Of a stretch of DNA of 64,000 bases, positions 34,033 to 42,460 are shown one piece after another; the first letter of the stretch is position 1, and every line of letters starts with the position of its first letter. The position numbers and the translations under genes are program-made. The stretch lies in assembly GCF_040760005.1 (NCBI RefSeq), contig NZ_CP099760.1, forward strand, positions 3,963,501-4,027,500. The letters run 5' to 3'. Origin of the DNA: Pseudomonas sp. stari2 (GTDB taxonomy: Bacteria > Pseudomonadota > Gammaproteobacteria > Pseudomonadales > Pseudomonadaceae). Under the pieces are notes generated by a model. It worked only from the letters and a program-made list of their open reading frames with translations, was not told the DNA's origin and did not search any database.

Positions 34033-35976
34033 ATGCGGCTGTACCTCTGTGAAAAACCTTCCCAGGCCAAAGATATTGCGGCCGTGCTGGGCGCAAGGCG
34101 CCGGGGCGACGGCTGCTGGCTGGGAACGGACGTCACGGTGACCTGGTGCATCGGCCACCTGCTGGAAACTGCTCCGCCGGACGCCTACGACGCGCGCTAC
34201 AAACGCTGGGTGCTGGCGGATCTGCCGATCATCCCCGACAAATGGAAAATGACCGTCAAGCCGCGCACCGCCAGCCAGTATAAAGCGGTCAAGCGTCTGC
34301 TCGGCGAGGCCAGCGAACTGATCATCGCCACCGACGCCGACCGTGAGGGCGAGATGATCGCCCGGGAACTGGTGGAACATTGCCGCTATCGCGGGCCGAT
34401 CCGCCGCTTGTGGCTGTCGGCGCTGGACGAAGCATCGATCCGCAAGGCCTTGGCGGCGCTCAAACCGGGCGCTGAAACCTTCAGCCTCTATCACTCGGCA
34501 TTGGGGCGCTCGCGGGCGGACTGGCTGATCGGGATGAACATGAGTCGGCTGTTCACCCTGCTCGGCCGGCAATCGGGCTATCAAGGCGTGTTGCCGGTGG
34601 GCCGGGTGCAGACGCCGACCCTGCGGCTGGTGGTGGATCGCGACCGCAGCATTGCCGATTTCGTACCCGTCGCGTACTGGGCCATCGATGTGCAACTGCT
34701 GCATGACGGCACGGCGTTTACGGCGCAATGGCGTGCACCGAGCGATGCCTGTGACGATCAGGATCGTTGCCTCAATCAGGCTCTCGCCCAACAAGCGGCC
34801 GCCGCAATCAGCAGCGCCGCCAGCGCCCGGGTGGTCAAGCTGCGCACCGAGCGCATACGCGAAGTGGCGCCCCTGCCCTTCGATCTGGGCACGTTGCAGG
34901 AAGTCTGCTCGAAGAAACTCGGCCTTGGCGCCCAGGAAACCCTCGACATCGCCCAGGCCCTCTACGAAACCTACAAAGTCATCACCTACCCGCGTAGCGA
35001 TTGCGGCTACCTGCCCCTGAGCCAGCACAGCGAAGCGCCGGGGATTCTCGCGGCGCTGCGCCAAGCCGACCCGAGCCTCGAAGCACTGCGCGAACATCTG
35101 GAGCCGCAGCGCCGCTCCCGCGCCTGGAACGACGCCAGGGTCAGCGCCCACCACGGCATCATTCCCACCGCCGCCGCGAAGAATCTCGAACGCCTGGCCG
35201 GCAAGCACCGGGCGGTCTACACCTTGATTCGCGCGCGGTATCTGGCGCAGTTCCTGCCCAATCACGAATACGACCGCACCCAGGCCGATTTCGATTGCGC
35301 CGGGGAAGCCTTGCGCGCGGTCGGCAAGCAGATCATCGAGCCAGGCTGGAAACGCGCGCTGCCGGAAGCACTGGCCCCGGCCAAGGGCCGTGAAGCCCCC
35401 GCACCACAAACTTTGCCGACGCTGACCCAAGGAGCCGAGTGCGCCGTTGCTGACGTGAAACTCAAGGACCTGTGGACGCAGCCGCCCAAGCCCTACACCG
35501 AAGGCGATCTGATCAAGGCGATGAAGAACGTCGCCAAACTGGTGGAAGATCCGCTGCTCAAGCAGAAACTCAAGGACACCACCGGGATCGGTACCGAAGC
35601 TACCCGCGCCTCGATCATTCAGGGCCTGCTGGATCGCGGTTATCTGGTGAAAAGCGGCAAGGCCCTGTCCGCCACACCTGCCGCGTTCAGCCTGATCGAC
35701 GCGGTGCCGCGCGCGATTGCCGACCCTGGCACCACCGCGATCTGGGAACAGGCGCTGGACATGGTGCAGAGCGGCGAGATGAGCCTGGAAGAGTTCGTCA
35801 CCAAGCAGGCCGCGTGGATGAGCAAGCAAGTGACCCGTTGCGCCGGCCTGAGCCTGACCATCAGCGGCCCACCCCCTGCCGGCAAAGCCGCTGCACCGTG
35901 GAAGAACAAGCGCAAGACCACTCGGCGCAAAGCCACCGGTACCAGCAAACGTGCAGCGAAACCGGCAGCTAAATAG
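34033..35976 (+). CDS. topB: DNA topoisomerase III
   Basis: A 647-residue type IA topoisomerase that decatenates and relaxes DNA and works with RecQ in recombination. The TOPRIM domain begins MRLYLCEKPSQAKDIAAVLG and carries the acidic triad DADREGEMI. The catalytic tyrosine is in VITYPRSDCGYLP; GRVQTPTLRLVVDRD is another family block. The C-terminus is a basic tail rich in K, R, T and A with no zinc fingers. I prefer the ATG at 34033 (MRLYL) to the GTG at 34027. A LexA-like box 72 bp upstream suggests SOS induction. Confidence 0.95.
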   Translation: MRLYLCEKPSQAKDIAAVLGARRRGDGCWLGTDVTVTWCIGHLLETAPPDAYDARYKRWVLADLPIIPDKWKMTVKPRTASQYKAVKRLLGEASELIIATDADREGEMIARELVEHCRYRGPIRRLWLSALDEASIRKALAALKPGAETFSLYHSALGRSRADWLIGMNMSRLFTLLGRQSGYQGVLPVGRVQTPTLRLVVDRDRSIADFVPVAYWAIDVQLLHDGTAFTAQWRAPSDACDDQDRCLNQALAQQAAAAISSAASARVVKLRTERIREVAPLPFDLGTLQEVCSKKLGLGAQETLDIAQALYETYKVITYPRSDCGYLPLSQHSEAPGILAALRQADPSLEALREHLEPQRRSRAWNDARVSAHHGIIPTAAAKNLERLAGKHRAVYTLIRARYLAQFLPNHEYDRTQADFDCAGEALRAVGKQIIEPGWKRALPEALAPAKGREAPAPQTLPTLTQGAECAVADVKLKDLWTQPPKPYTEGDLIKAMKNVAKLVEDPLLKQKLKDTTGIGTEATRASIIQGLLDRGYLVKSGKALSATPAAFSLIDAVPRAIADPGTTAIWEQALDMVQSGEMSLEEFVTKQAAWMSKQVTRCAGLSLTISGPPPAGKAAAPWKNKRKTTRRKATGTSKRAAKPAAK

Positions 35977-36023
35977 CTCGCTGCGCGCTACTGTTTCTGC
36001 AGTGATTGTCAGGAGCCAGCGGC

Positions 36024-36527
36024 ATGTCTGTCATCGAACTGCGCGTCGCCCGGCGCGACGAACTGGACACCATCGAAAACCTGATGCAGTTCTACACCTA
36101 CGACTTCAGCGAATGGCTGCCGCTGAAACTGTGCGGGCATGGTTTCTTCCCGATCCAGTTGAAGGACGATTACTGGCGCCAACCGGCAACCCGGCCATTC
36201 CTGATTCACGTCGACGGCGAACTGGCGGGGTTCGTGACCGTCGATGATCACATCCTCATGGAAGGTGTCGACTACAACATCGGCTATTTCTTCGTCAGCC
36301 GGCGATGGCGTGGCCAAGGCGTCGCGCAGTTTGTCGCCTCTGCCCTCTTGAGCCACTTGCCCGGTCGATGGCAGATTTTCCATGTCGACGCCAACCTGCC
36401 TGCGCAGCGGTTCTGGGCCAGGGTGATCCCCGAGGTGAGCGGCGGCGACTTCACTCGCCAGCAGAAAACCGTAGACGGTTACCCCTGCACGTTCTACTGC
36501 CTACGCAGCCCTTCCCACGCTGCCTGA
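36024..36527 (+). CDS. GNAT-family N-acetyltransferase
   Basis: A 167-residue acetyltransferase. The acetyl-CoA-binding stretch is FFVSRRWRGQGVAQFVASAL, with R-G-Q-G-V-A as motif A. The C-terminal strand region is FHVDANLPAQRFWARVIPE. AGGAG lies 9 nt before the ATG at 36024. It follows topB by 47 nt and may share its transcript, though the substrate is not evident. Confidence 0.88.
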   Translation: MSVIELRVARRDELDTIENLMQFYTYDFSEWLPLKLCGHGFFPIQLKDDYWRQPATRPFLIHVDGELAGFVTVDDHILMEGVDYNIGYFFVSRRWRGQGVAQFVASALLSHLPGRWQIFHVDANLPAQRFWARVIPEVSGGDFTRQQKTVDGYPCTFYCLRSPSHAA

Positions 36528-36572
36528 ACGGCCCTTTTCTCATTCCAGAAAGACTTTGTCCGACAATATGTA

Positions 36573-36863
36573 GTGACCAAAAATAATCACTACAAAACCG
36601 TTGACGGCGTCGTTTGGCTTTTGCATGATGCAGACGTCTCCCCGATCGGGAGCACTGGCAACACGCTTGAGCAAGCTCGTCTGACCGCCGAGCTGTTTTT
36701 TCCGGATACACGCTGCCCACAAGGCAGATTGAAGAAGCTGACCTGGCCTGAACGTCCAGTACAAGGACGAGAAGCGCTGGCGAAAATTCTCAAGACGCTT
36801 GTGGTCGACCCTGAAAACGTCGTCAAGGAGCCTCCCGGTTTTCGCTGCTTCTCCTCGTTGTGA
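36573..36863 (+). CDS. Small hypothetical protein
   Basis: A 96-residue frame starting at a GTG, with no ribosome site I would trust. The residues look protein-like (DGVVWLLHDADVSPIGSTGN; TLEQARLTAELFFPDTRC; GREALAKILKTLVVDPENVV). GC is lower than in the flanks. A 142-residue frame on the opposite strand covers the same DNA but looks less like a protein. No family recognised; kept at low confidence. Confidence 0.4.
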   Translation: MTKNNHYKTVDGVVWLLHDADVSPIGSTGNTLEQARLTAELFFPDTRCPQGRLKKLTWPERPVQGREALAKILKTLVVDPENVVKEPPGFRCFSSL

Positions 36864-37038
36864 CGCTATTGCGTAGCAGTTATTCAACACGACTACATGC
36901 AACAGACGCATGACCCCGTACTTCACACGGGCGACCGCTGACGTCCTGGTTTCGGTGCCAGGGATCAACTAACCGATGGGCTACCTGTATTAGCGAATCA
37001 ACTTTGAAAGATCACCAGACTGGTCAAGGGGCAATATC

Positions 37039-37368
37039 ATGAATCTGAACAATCAACCTACTATCGAAGAACTGGCTCGTATGTTCGCTGCGCAAAAAGA
37101 CAGCCACGACAGCCATATTCTGTGGATCAGCAAGTCGGGTCAGGTCCATATCGACTGCCTGTCGCCCCATGCTGGTGAAGAAGAGTTCGACCGGAATAAC
37201 CAGAACCTGCTGGCCCGCCTGAAGATGTACCGCCGCGGCCACGGCTATGTCGGCAAGAAAGCCGCGGCCGACAAGGACTTCATCGGTAATGTTCTGCAAA
37301 CGCTGAAACAGGCGTGGGACTCGATGCAGAACAAGAACGAAGTTCGGGTGATTGATCGGTTCTGCTAA
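37039..37368 (+). CDS. Conserved hypothetical protein
   Basis: A 109-residue soluble protein: PTIEELARMFAAQKDSHDSH, then ILWISKSGQVHIDCLSPHAG, EEFDRNNQNLLARLKMYRRG and GYVGKKAAADKDFIGNVLQT. The ATG is preceded by GGGGCAATATC. A strong terminator follows. I recognise the type as a small conserved Pseudomonas protein but know no function; it has no signal peptide. Confidence 0.7.
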   Translation: MNLNNQPTIEELARMFAAQKDSHDSHILWISKSGQVHIDCLSPHAGEEEFDRNNQNLLARLKMYRRGHGYVGKKAAADKDFIGNVLQTLKQAWDSMQNKNEVRVIDRFC

Positions 37369-37386
37369 GTTAAAACTTCAATAGAC

Positions 37387-37420
37387 AAAGGGCCTGCTTC
37401 GGAAACGAAGCAGGCCCTTT
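37387..37420. terminator. Rho-independent terminator, 15-bp perfect stem
   Basis: AAAGGGCCTGCTTCG, tetraloop GAAA, CGAAGCAGGCCCTTT, then TTATT. It ends the gene at 37039 and, from the other side, the cynR transcript. Confidence 0.92.
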
Positions 37421-37440
37421 TTATTGCTCGCAAACAATGC

Positions 37441-38319
37441 TCATGAACGAGTTTCAAGTACCAGCTTCATGAACGCCTCCGCCGCCGCACTGTGATAGTT
37501 GTTCTGGCGCCGCAACAACGCCGCCCCCCGCTGCGGCGCCTCACTCTCGACCCGCAACCGGCGCAACGCCCGATCCTCGGTCGCAATCGCCTCCGGCAAC
37601 ATGGTCGCAATCGGCGCATGCCGAATCACTTCCAGCAACGTACTCACCGAATTCACCTCGATCTGCACCTTGGGCGTAATCCCGTGCTGGCGAAAATACT
37701 CGTCAATAGACAGCCGCGTGATGAAGTCCGGCGCCAACAGAGCGAAATCCAGCTGCGCAATGTCATCCGGCGTCAGCACAGAAGCACTGTCATACAGTGG
37801 ATGCTCACGCCCGACCATCACCCCGAGTGTCTCGACAAATGCCGGAATGCATTCAATGTCCGGGCTGCGCACCGGGGTGAAGGCAATCGCGATATCCAGC
37901 GAGTCATCCGCCAGTCCGGCCTCGATGTCATCCATCGACAGCTCGAAAATCTCCAGGTGAATCCCCGGATATCGCGCCACGTAATCGCGCACCAACGGCC
38001 CGACCAGATACGCCATGAAGGTCGGCGTCATGGCCAGGCGCAGCGAGCCTCGGGACAGATCCTTCACGTCATGCAACGCGCGCCTGCCCGCCTCCAGCTC
38101 CACCAGCACCCGCCGCGCACATTCGATGTAGGCCTGGCCGGCATCGGTGGGTTTTACGGAGCGCGAGGTGCGGTCGAACAGATCCACGCCAAGGCTTTCC
38201 TCCAACTGGCGAATCTGTTGCGACAGGGTCGGCTGCGACACGTGCAGCGCTTCGGCCGCCCGGGTGAAACCGCCGTGATCGGCCACGGCCAGCAGGTAAC
38301 GCAAATGTCGCAGCAGCAT
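37441..38319 (-). CDS. cynR: LysR-family regulator of cyanate metabolism (CynR)
   Basis: A 292-residue LysR regulator divergent from cynS. The winged helix is residues 1-60 (YLLAVADHGGFTRAAEALHV, SQPTLSQQIRQLEESLGVDL), followed by the cofactor-binding domain. The sequence resembles CynR and it faces the cyanase gene across 119 bp, the arrangement known from E. coli, where CynR represses itself and activates cynTSX with cyanate. An ATA-N9-TAT site lies 14 bp before its start. Confidence 0.87.
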   Translation of the reverse strand: MLLRHLRYLLAVADHGGFTRAAEALHVSQPTLSQQIRQLEESLGVDLFDRTSRSVKPTDAGQAYIECARRVLVELEAGRRALHDVKDLSRGSLRLAMTPTFMAYLVGPLVRDYVARYPGIHLEIFELSMDDIEAGLADDSLDIAIAFTPVRSPDIECIPAFVETLGVMVGREHPLYDSASVLTPDDIAQLDFALLAPDFITRLSIDEYFRQHGITPKVQIEVNSVSTLLEVIRHAPIATMLPEAIATEDRALRRLRVESEAPQRGAALLRRQNNYHSAAAEAFMKLVLETRS

Positions 38320-38332
38320 GGACTCTCCATCT

Positions 38333-38347
38333 ATAGGCAGTACTTAT
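38333..38347. promoter_or_regulatory. LysR-type operator candidate (CynR)
   Basis: ATA-GGCAGTACT-TAT, containing the T-N11-A core of LysR sites with the AGTACT palindrome in the centre. It lies in the divergent cynR-cynS promoter, close to the cynR start, where an autoregulatory site is expected. Confidence 0.45.
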
Positions 38348-38438
38348 GCCTTGCATTGTATATCGGTCTTGGACGCTATGGATCAATCGGCAGAAGATGA
38401 ATTCCACACAGCAAGCCAACCCCGAAAGGAGAAACACC

Positions 38439-38903
38439 ATGCAATCTCAAGCCTACAACGACAGCCGTATCGCCCTGACCACTCGCGCCCTGGATGCCAA
38501 AGCACAGAGAAACCTGTCATGGCAGGACCTGGCCGACGGCACCGGCCTGAGCCTGGCCTACGTGACCGCCGCCCTGCTCGGCCAGCACCCGCTGCCAAAA
38601 GCCGCTGCCGAAGTGGTCGGCGACAAGCTGCAACTGAGCGCCGAAGACGTCGCCGCCCTGCAAATCATCCCGCTGCGCGGCAGCCTCGATGGTGTGCCGA
38701 CCGACCCGACCATCTACCGCTTCCACGAAATGATCCAGATCTACGGCACCACCCTGAAGGCACTGGTTCACGAACAATTCGGCGACGGCATCATCAGCGC
38801 GATCAACTTCAAACTCGACATCAAAAAAGTCGAAGACCCTGAAGGCGGTTCCCGCGCCGTGGTCACCCTCGACGGCAAGTTCCTCCCGCTGCGTCCGTTC
38901 TGA
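38439..38903 (+). CDS. cynS: Cyanase (cyanate hydratase)
   Basis: A 154-residue enzyme that converts cyanate and bicarbonate to carbamate, which breaks down to ammonia and CO2. The N-terminal helix-turn-helix-like domain ([20 protein letters not shown]) and the C-terminal catalytic domain are both present. Active-site Arg and Glu lie in [11 protein letters not shown] and Ser in [17 protein letters not shown] precedes the ATG at 38439. A downstream carbonic anhydrase can recycle the CO2 to bicarbonate, the co-substrate. Confidence 0.96.
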   Translation: MQSQAYNDSRIALTTRALDAKAQRNLSWQDLADGTGLSLAYVTAALLGQHPLPKAAAEVVGDKLQLSAEDVAALQIIPLRGSLDGVPTDPTIYRFHEMIQIYGTTLKALVHEQFGDGIISAINFKLDIKKVEDPEGGSRAVVTLDGKFLPLRPF

Positions 38904-38910
38904 TCCCTCC

Positions 38911-38935
38911 GGGCCCGCACCCCGTGTGCGGGCCC
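38911..38935. terminator. Stable hairpin after cynS, without T run
   Basis: GGGCCCGCAC, loop CCCGT, GTGCGGGCCC: a 10-bp, nearly all-GC stem 7 nt after the cynS stop. No T tract follows, so it more likely acts as a partial terminator or as a 3' mRNA stabiliser giving cynS more message than the genes behind it. Confidence 0.6.
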
Positions 38936-38987
38936 CATCCAAACCTGAATTGCCAAGTCGTCACCACATCCGTCTGGAGGCTGTCCC

Positions 38988-39224
38988 ATGAAAAAAATTC
39001 TGCTGTCCCTGGCCCTGCTCGCCGGCCTTTGCGCTCAAGCCCAGGCCAGTGAAGAAGCTGTCGCCTATCGCTACGGCATGCAACTGGACATCGCGCAAGT
39101 CGTGAGCATCACCCCGGTCGCCGACGTCTGCGGCGTGGTGCCGGTCGAAATGACCTACCTCGACAGCAATGGCACAAAACACATTCTTCAATACAGCGAA
39201 TTCGGTACCGGCTGTTCGAACTGA
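38988..39224 (+). CDS. DUF2790 small periplasmic protein
   Basis: A 78-residue exported protein: signal peptide MKKILLSLALLAGLCAQAQA, then the DUF2790 domain with YGMQLDIAQVVSITPVADVC, VPVEMTYLDSNG and a final GTGCSN. The two cysteines probably form a disulphide. AGGAG-like CTGGAGG precedes the ATG. It sits between cynS and cynT, an unexpected place for this family of unknown function. A paralog is at 47023. Confidence 0.87.
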   Translation: MKKILLSLALLAGLCAQAQASEEAVAYRYGMQLDIAQVVSITPVADVCGVVPVEMTYLDSNGTKHILQYSEFGTGCSN

Positions 39225-39236
39225 GAGGACAACACC

Positions 39237-39896
39237 ATGAAAAACCTGATCGAAGGATTCCTGAAGTTCCAGAGCGAAGCGTTTCCGCAACGCACTGAAC
39301 TGTTCAAATACCTGGCGACTACCCAAACTCCGGGCACCTTGTTCATTACTTGCTCCGACAGCCGTGTCGTACCGGAACTGCTGACCCAGCAAGAACCCGG
39401 CGAACTGTTCGTGATCCGCAACGCCGGCAATATCGTACCGTCCTACAGTCCGCACCCTGGCGGGGTTTCGGCGACGGTGGAGTACGCGGTAGCCGTGCTC
39501 GGCGTCACCGACATCGTGATCTGCGGCCACTCCGATTGCGGCGCCATGACTGCCATCGCCCAGTGCAAATGCATGGATCACCTGCCCGCCGTCAGCGGCT
39601 GGCTGCAACATGCAGAGTCGGCGAAAGTGGTCAACGAATCGCGACCACACGCCAATGACGCCGCCAAGCTCAGTTCGATGGTGCGCGAAAACGTGATCGC
39701 CCAACTGGCGAACATTCAGACTCATCCAAGCGTGCGCCTGGCCCAGGAAAAAGGCCTGCTGAACCTGCACGGCTGGGTCTACGACATCGAGACCGGTTCC
39801 ATCGATGCCCTCACAGCCGACCGTCGCACCTTCGTCTCGCTGGCCGAGCAACCGTCGACCTGCGCAGTGCATGGCCAAACGGTCAATGCCGCCTGA
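39237..39896 (+). CDS. cynT: Beta-class carbonic anhydrase (CynT-like)
   Basis: A 219-residue zinc enzyme interconverting CO2 and bicarbonate. Zinc ligands are Cys and Asp of [11 protein letters not shown] and His and Cys of [12 protein letters not shown]. It starts 12 nt after the DUF2790 stop with GAGAGGAC as ribosome site. In cyanate operons this enzyme keeps bicarbonate available to cyanase. Gene order here (cynS, DUF2790, cynT) differs from cynTSX of E. coli, and no cynX transporter is present. Confidence 0.93.
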   Translation: MKNLIEGFLKFQSEAFPQRTELFKYLATTQTPGTLFITCSDSRVVPELLTQQEPGELFVIRNAGNIVPSYSPHPGGVSATVEYAVAVLGVTDIVICGHSDCGAMTAIAQCKCMDHLPAVSGWLQHAESAKVVNESRPHANDAAKLSSMVRENVIAQLANIQTHPSVRLAQEKGLLNLHGWVYDIETGSIDALTADRRTFVSLAEQPSTCAVHGQTVNAA

Positions 39897-39901
39897 ACCG
39901 G

Positions 39902-39927
39902 ACGCCCCGCACCTGCCGGGGCGTTTG
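39902..39927 (+). terminator. Terminator of the cyn operon
   Basis: ACGCCCCG, loop CACCTGC, CGGGGCGT followed by TTGCTTTG, 5 nt after the cynT stop. Confidence 0.78.
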
Positions 39928-40067
39928 CTTTGTATCAGCGTGTAGCCAGCGCCCTGCCAGACACAGTTCCATGCACCCGCACCGGGAGGCGGACACATCA
40001 GCGATACAGCGGGCGACTTGAATAAGCCCTGACGCTGCATCCCTCCTCCCGACACAAGGAACATTCG

Positions 40068-40841
40068 ATGAACAAGCTGTTTGCAGGACTGGCCCTTGCC
40101 GCCGCCATGGCCGGCGCCACCTCGGCGATGGCCGCCGAGAAACCTACCGTAGTGCTGGTGCACGGTGCCTTTGCCGATTCCAGCAGCTGGAACGGTGTAG
40201 TGAAAATTCTGGAAAAGGACGGTTATCCGGTGATCGCGACGGCCAACCCGCTGCGTACGCTCAAGGGTGATGCGCAATCGGTCGCCGATGTGTTGGCTGG
40301 AATCAAGTCACCTGTGGTGCTGGTCGGTCACTCCTATGGCGGGCCGGTGATCAGTGAAGCCGCGTACGGCAACGCCAACGTCAAGGCACTGGTGTATGTC
40401 GCGGCACTGGCGCCCGAAGCAGGTGAAACCGTGGCCGGGCTGGCCGGTAAATTCCCCGGCAGCACTCTCGGCCCGACCCTCGCGCCGCCCGTTGCCCTGA
40501 AGGACGGCGGCAAGGATCTGTATATCCAGCAGGACAAGTTCCACGACCAGTTCGCCGCCGATGTACCGAACGCCGACGCGAAACTGATGGCCGCCACCCA
40601 GCGCCCGGTCACCGAGGCCGCGCTGAACGAGGCCGCCAGCGAGCCGGCGTGGAAATCGATTCCATCGTGGTTCGTATACGGCGACAAGGACAAGAACATC
40701 CCGCCGCAAGCCATGGCGTTCATGGCCGAACGGGCGCACGCCAAAAAGACCGTAGTGGTCAAGGGTGCGTCCCATGTGGTGATGGTGTCGAATCCGAAAG
40801 CCGTGGCCAGCCTGATCGAATCCGCCGCCACCGCCAAGTGA
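40068..40841 (+). CDS. Secreted alpha/beta-fold hydrolase
   Basis: A 257-residue hydrolase with a signal peptide (cleavage near SAMAA-EK). The oxyanion region is VVLVHGAFADSSSWNG, the nucleophile is Ser in VLVGHSYGGPV, the acid is Asp in VYGDKDKNIPP and the base is His in KGASHVVMVSNP, so the triad is complete. The family includes esterases and haloalkane-dehalogenase-like proteins; the exported location suggests action in the periplasm. Substrate unknown. Confidence 0.88.
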   Translation: MNKLFAGLALAAAMAGATSAMAAEKPTVVLVHGAFADSSSWNGVVKILEKDGYPVIATANPLRTLKGDAQSVADVLAGIKSPVVLVGHSYGGPVISEAAYGNANVKALVYVAALAPEAGETVAGLAGKFPGSTLGPTLAPPVALKDGGKDLYIQQDKFHDQFAADVPNADAKLMAATQRPVTEAALNEAASEPAWKSIPSWFVYGDKDKNIPPQAMAFMAERAHAKKTVVVKGASHVVMVSNPKAVASLIESAATAK

Positions 40842-40846
40842 CACGA

Positions 40847-40883
40847 AAACGCCGCGCCTGTCATTGCGACAGGTGCGGCGTTT
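40847..40883. terminator. Bidirectional terminator
   Basis: AAACGCCGC-G-CCTGTC, loop ATTGC, GACAGG-T-GCGGCGTTT: a 16-bp stem with one G-T pair, between the hydrolase stop and the convergent dehydrogenase stop. Confidence 0.88.
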
Positions 40884-40888
40884 GTGTT

Positions 40889-42391
40889 TTAGCGTTTTAC
40901 GCCCAGATCGATTTGCGTCATTCGGCTGCGGACAGTGAACACACCGTCACCCGAAAGAATCGCGCTGCGGGCAAACAGGCGACCGCTTTCCCAGTTCGAA
41001 AGCCCCAGCTCCGGCTTGTTCAGCGCGTACTGGCCATCGACCCAACGGGTAATGCCGTTACCCACGAACGGCGCATTGACCGCGCTGTAGAAACGCTCCT
41101 GAACCGCCGCGTCTTCGCTGATCAGCGACACCGTGAATTGCGGGCTGTAGCGGTTGAAAAGCGCGATGGCCTGATCCAGATCGTCGACGATCATCAGGCT
41201 GGTTTCCGGGGTCTCTTCCCATTCCCACTCACGGCCCAGTTGCGCTTGCGGCAATGGCTCGGCCAAGGCTTCGGTCTGATAACCCTCGGCACGATAGACC
41301 TCAACCGTCGCGTTCTGCCACTCGCTCGGCAGATAACCTTCACTGCCTTCGACGATGTGCAATTTGCAGCCCTGACCGCGCGCGGTGCCGGCCTGCTGCA
41401 AGGCATCGAGGAACAACGGCACCAGCTCAGCGGCACGGTCGCGCTGGATCAAGCAGACGTTCAAGGTGTTGCAGACCTTACGATCCAGCGAATTACGCAC
41501 CACGGCGGCAAAACGTTTTGCGTCTGCATCACGATCGGCAATCAGCCACGCGCCACCGGTGCCGTGCAGGCTGACGGCGGTGCCGGCCTGCTGGGCGATA
41601 CTGCCCAACTGGCTGACCGCACGGCCCGAACCGCGGGCCACCGCCAGCGACAGACGCCGGTCGGCGAACATCGCCCAGCCGGCGGCGTGGTTGACGCTCT
41701 CGACCAGCGACACCGCACCCGCCGGCAGGCCGGCATCGGCCAGCGCCGGGTTCAGGGCGTGGGTGACGATGGCTTGCGCGGTGCCCAACGCATCACTGCC
41801 AATGCGCAGTACGGCGGTGTTGCCGGTGCGCAGTACGCCAGCGGCATCGGCGAAGACGTTTGGTCGACCTTCAAAGACGAACGCGACGATGCCCAGCGGC
41901 GACACCACCTGCTCGACCTTCCAGCCGTCATGCTCGACACTGCTGATCACTTTGCCACGGGTGGCCGGCGCGTCACGCCAGGCGCGCAGGCCGGCGATCA
42001 TGTCGCGGCGCATGCGCTCATCGGCGAGCAAACGGGTGGTGGACCGACCGCGTGCCTTGGCCCGTTCGATGTCGGCCAGGTTGGCGGTTTCGATCAACGC
42101 CCAGGCGTCCGGATTTTCCAGGCGTTGAGCGAACAGGTCGAAGAAACGGCTGATCGCTTCATCCGGCACCGTAGACAACGCAGTAAACGCCGCCGCTGCA
42201 CGTTCGATCGCCACCGAAGCGGCCTGCTGATCCACCACTGGAATCAGCAACAACTCGCCACTCACCTGCTCCACCAACAGGTGGTCGCCGGGTCGGAAAC
42301 GCTCGGCCAGTTCGGGGCTGACCACGGTGACGCGGTTACCAGCGAAAGGGATAGGCGTGCCAGCGACGAGACGTTCGAGCGCGAGAGACAT
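40889..42391 (-). CDS. ProA-like aldehyde dehydrogenase with extra N-terminal domain
   Basis: A 500-residue member of the aldehyde dehydrogenase superfamily closest to glutamate-5-semialdehyde dehydrogenase. The catalytic-cysteine segment is LDRKVCNTLNVCLI and other ProA-like blocks are VSPLGIVAFVFEGRPNVFAD, SLHGTGGAWLI and VNAPFVGNGITRWVDGQYAL. It is about 80 residues longer than ProA; the added N-terminal part (GNRVTVVSPELAERFRPGDH) is beta-rich. It lies 69 nt downstream of the glutaminase gene on the same strand, so it probably acts on a glutamate-derived compound. It is unlikely to be the housekeeping proA. Confidence 0.8.
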   Translation of the reverse strand: MSLALERLVAGTPIPFAGNRVTVVSPELAERFRPGDHLLVEQVSGELLLIPVVDQQAASVAIERAAAAFTALSTVPDEAISRFFDLFAQRLENPDAWALIETANLADIERAKARGRSTTRLLADERMRRDMIAGLRAWRDAPATRGKVISSVEHDGWKVEQVVSPLGIVAFVFEGRPNVFADAAGVLRTGNTAVLRIGSDALGTAQAIVTHALNPALADAGLPAGAVSLVESVNHAAGWAMFADRRLSLAVARGSGRAVSQLGSIAQQAGTAVSLHGTGGAWLIADRDADAKRFAAVVRNSLDRKVCNTLNVCLIQRDRAAELVPLFLDALQQAGTARGQGCKLHIVEGSEGYLPSEWQNATVEVYRAEGYQTEALAEPLPQAQLGREWEWEETPETSLMIVDDLDQAIALFNRYSPQFTVSLISEDAAVQERFYSAVNAPFVGNGITRWVDGQYALNKPELGLSNWESGRLFARSAILSGDGVFTVRSRMTQIDLGVKR

Positions 42392-42460
42392 GAAGCAGAT
42401 TCACCATATTGAGGGCGGCCGGAAAATGTATAGCTTGCCCACCCTCAAAGCAACACAGGC

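Noticed and set aside
33985..35829. 614-residue minus-strand frame opposite topB
   Set aside because: Antisense shadow: topB has all catalytic motifs in the other direction, and this frame has no recognisable domain.
36540..36968. 142-residue minus-strand frame opposite the small gene at 36573
   Set aside because: Composition less protein-like than the plus-strand frame and no ribosome site; the locus remains uncertain on both strands.
40649..42412. 587-residue plus-strand frame opposite the ProA-like gene
   Set aside because: Antisense shadow; the dehydrogenase reading shows the conserved active-site segment.
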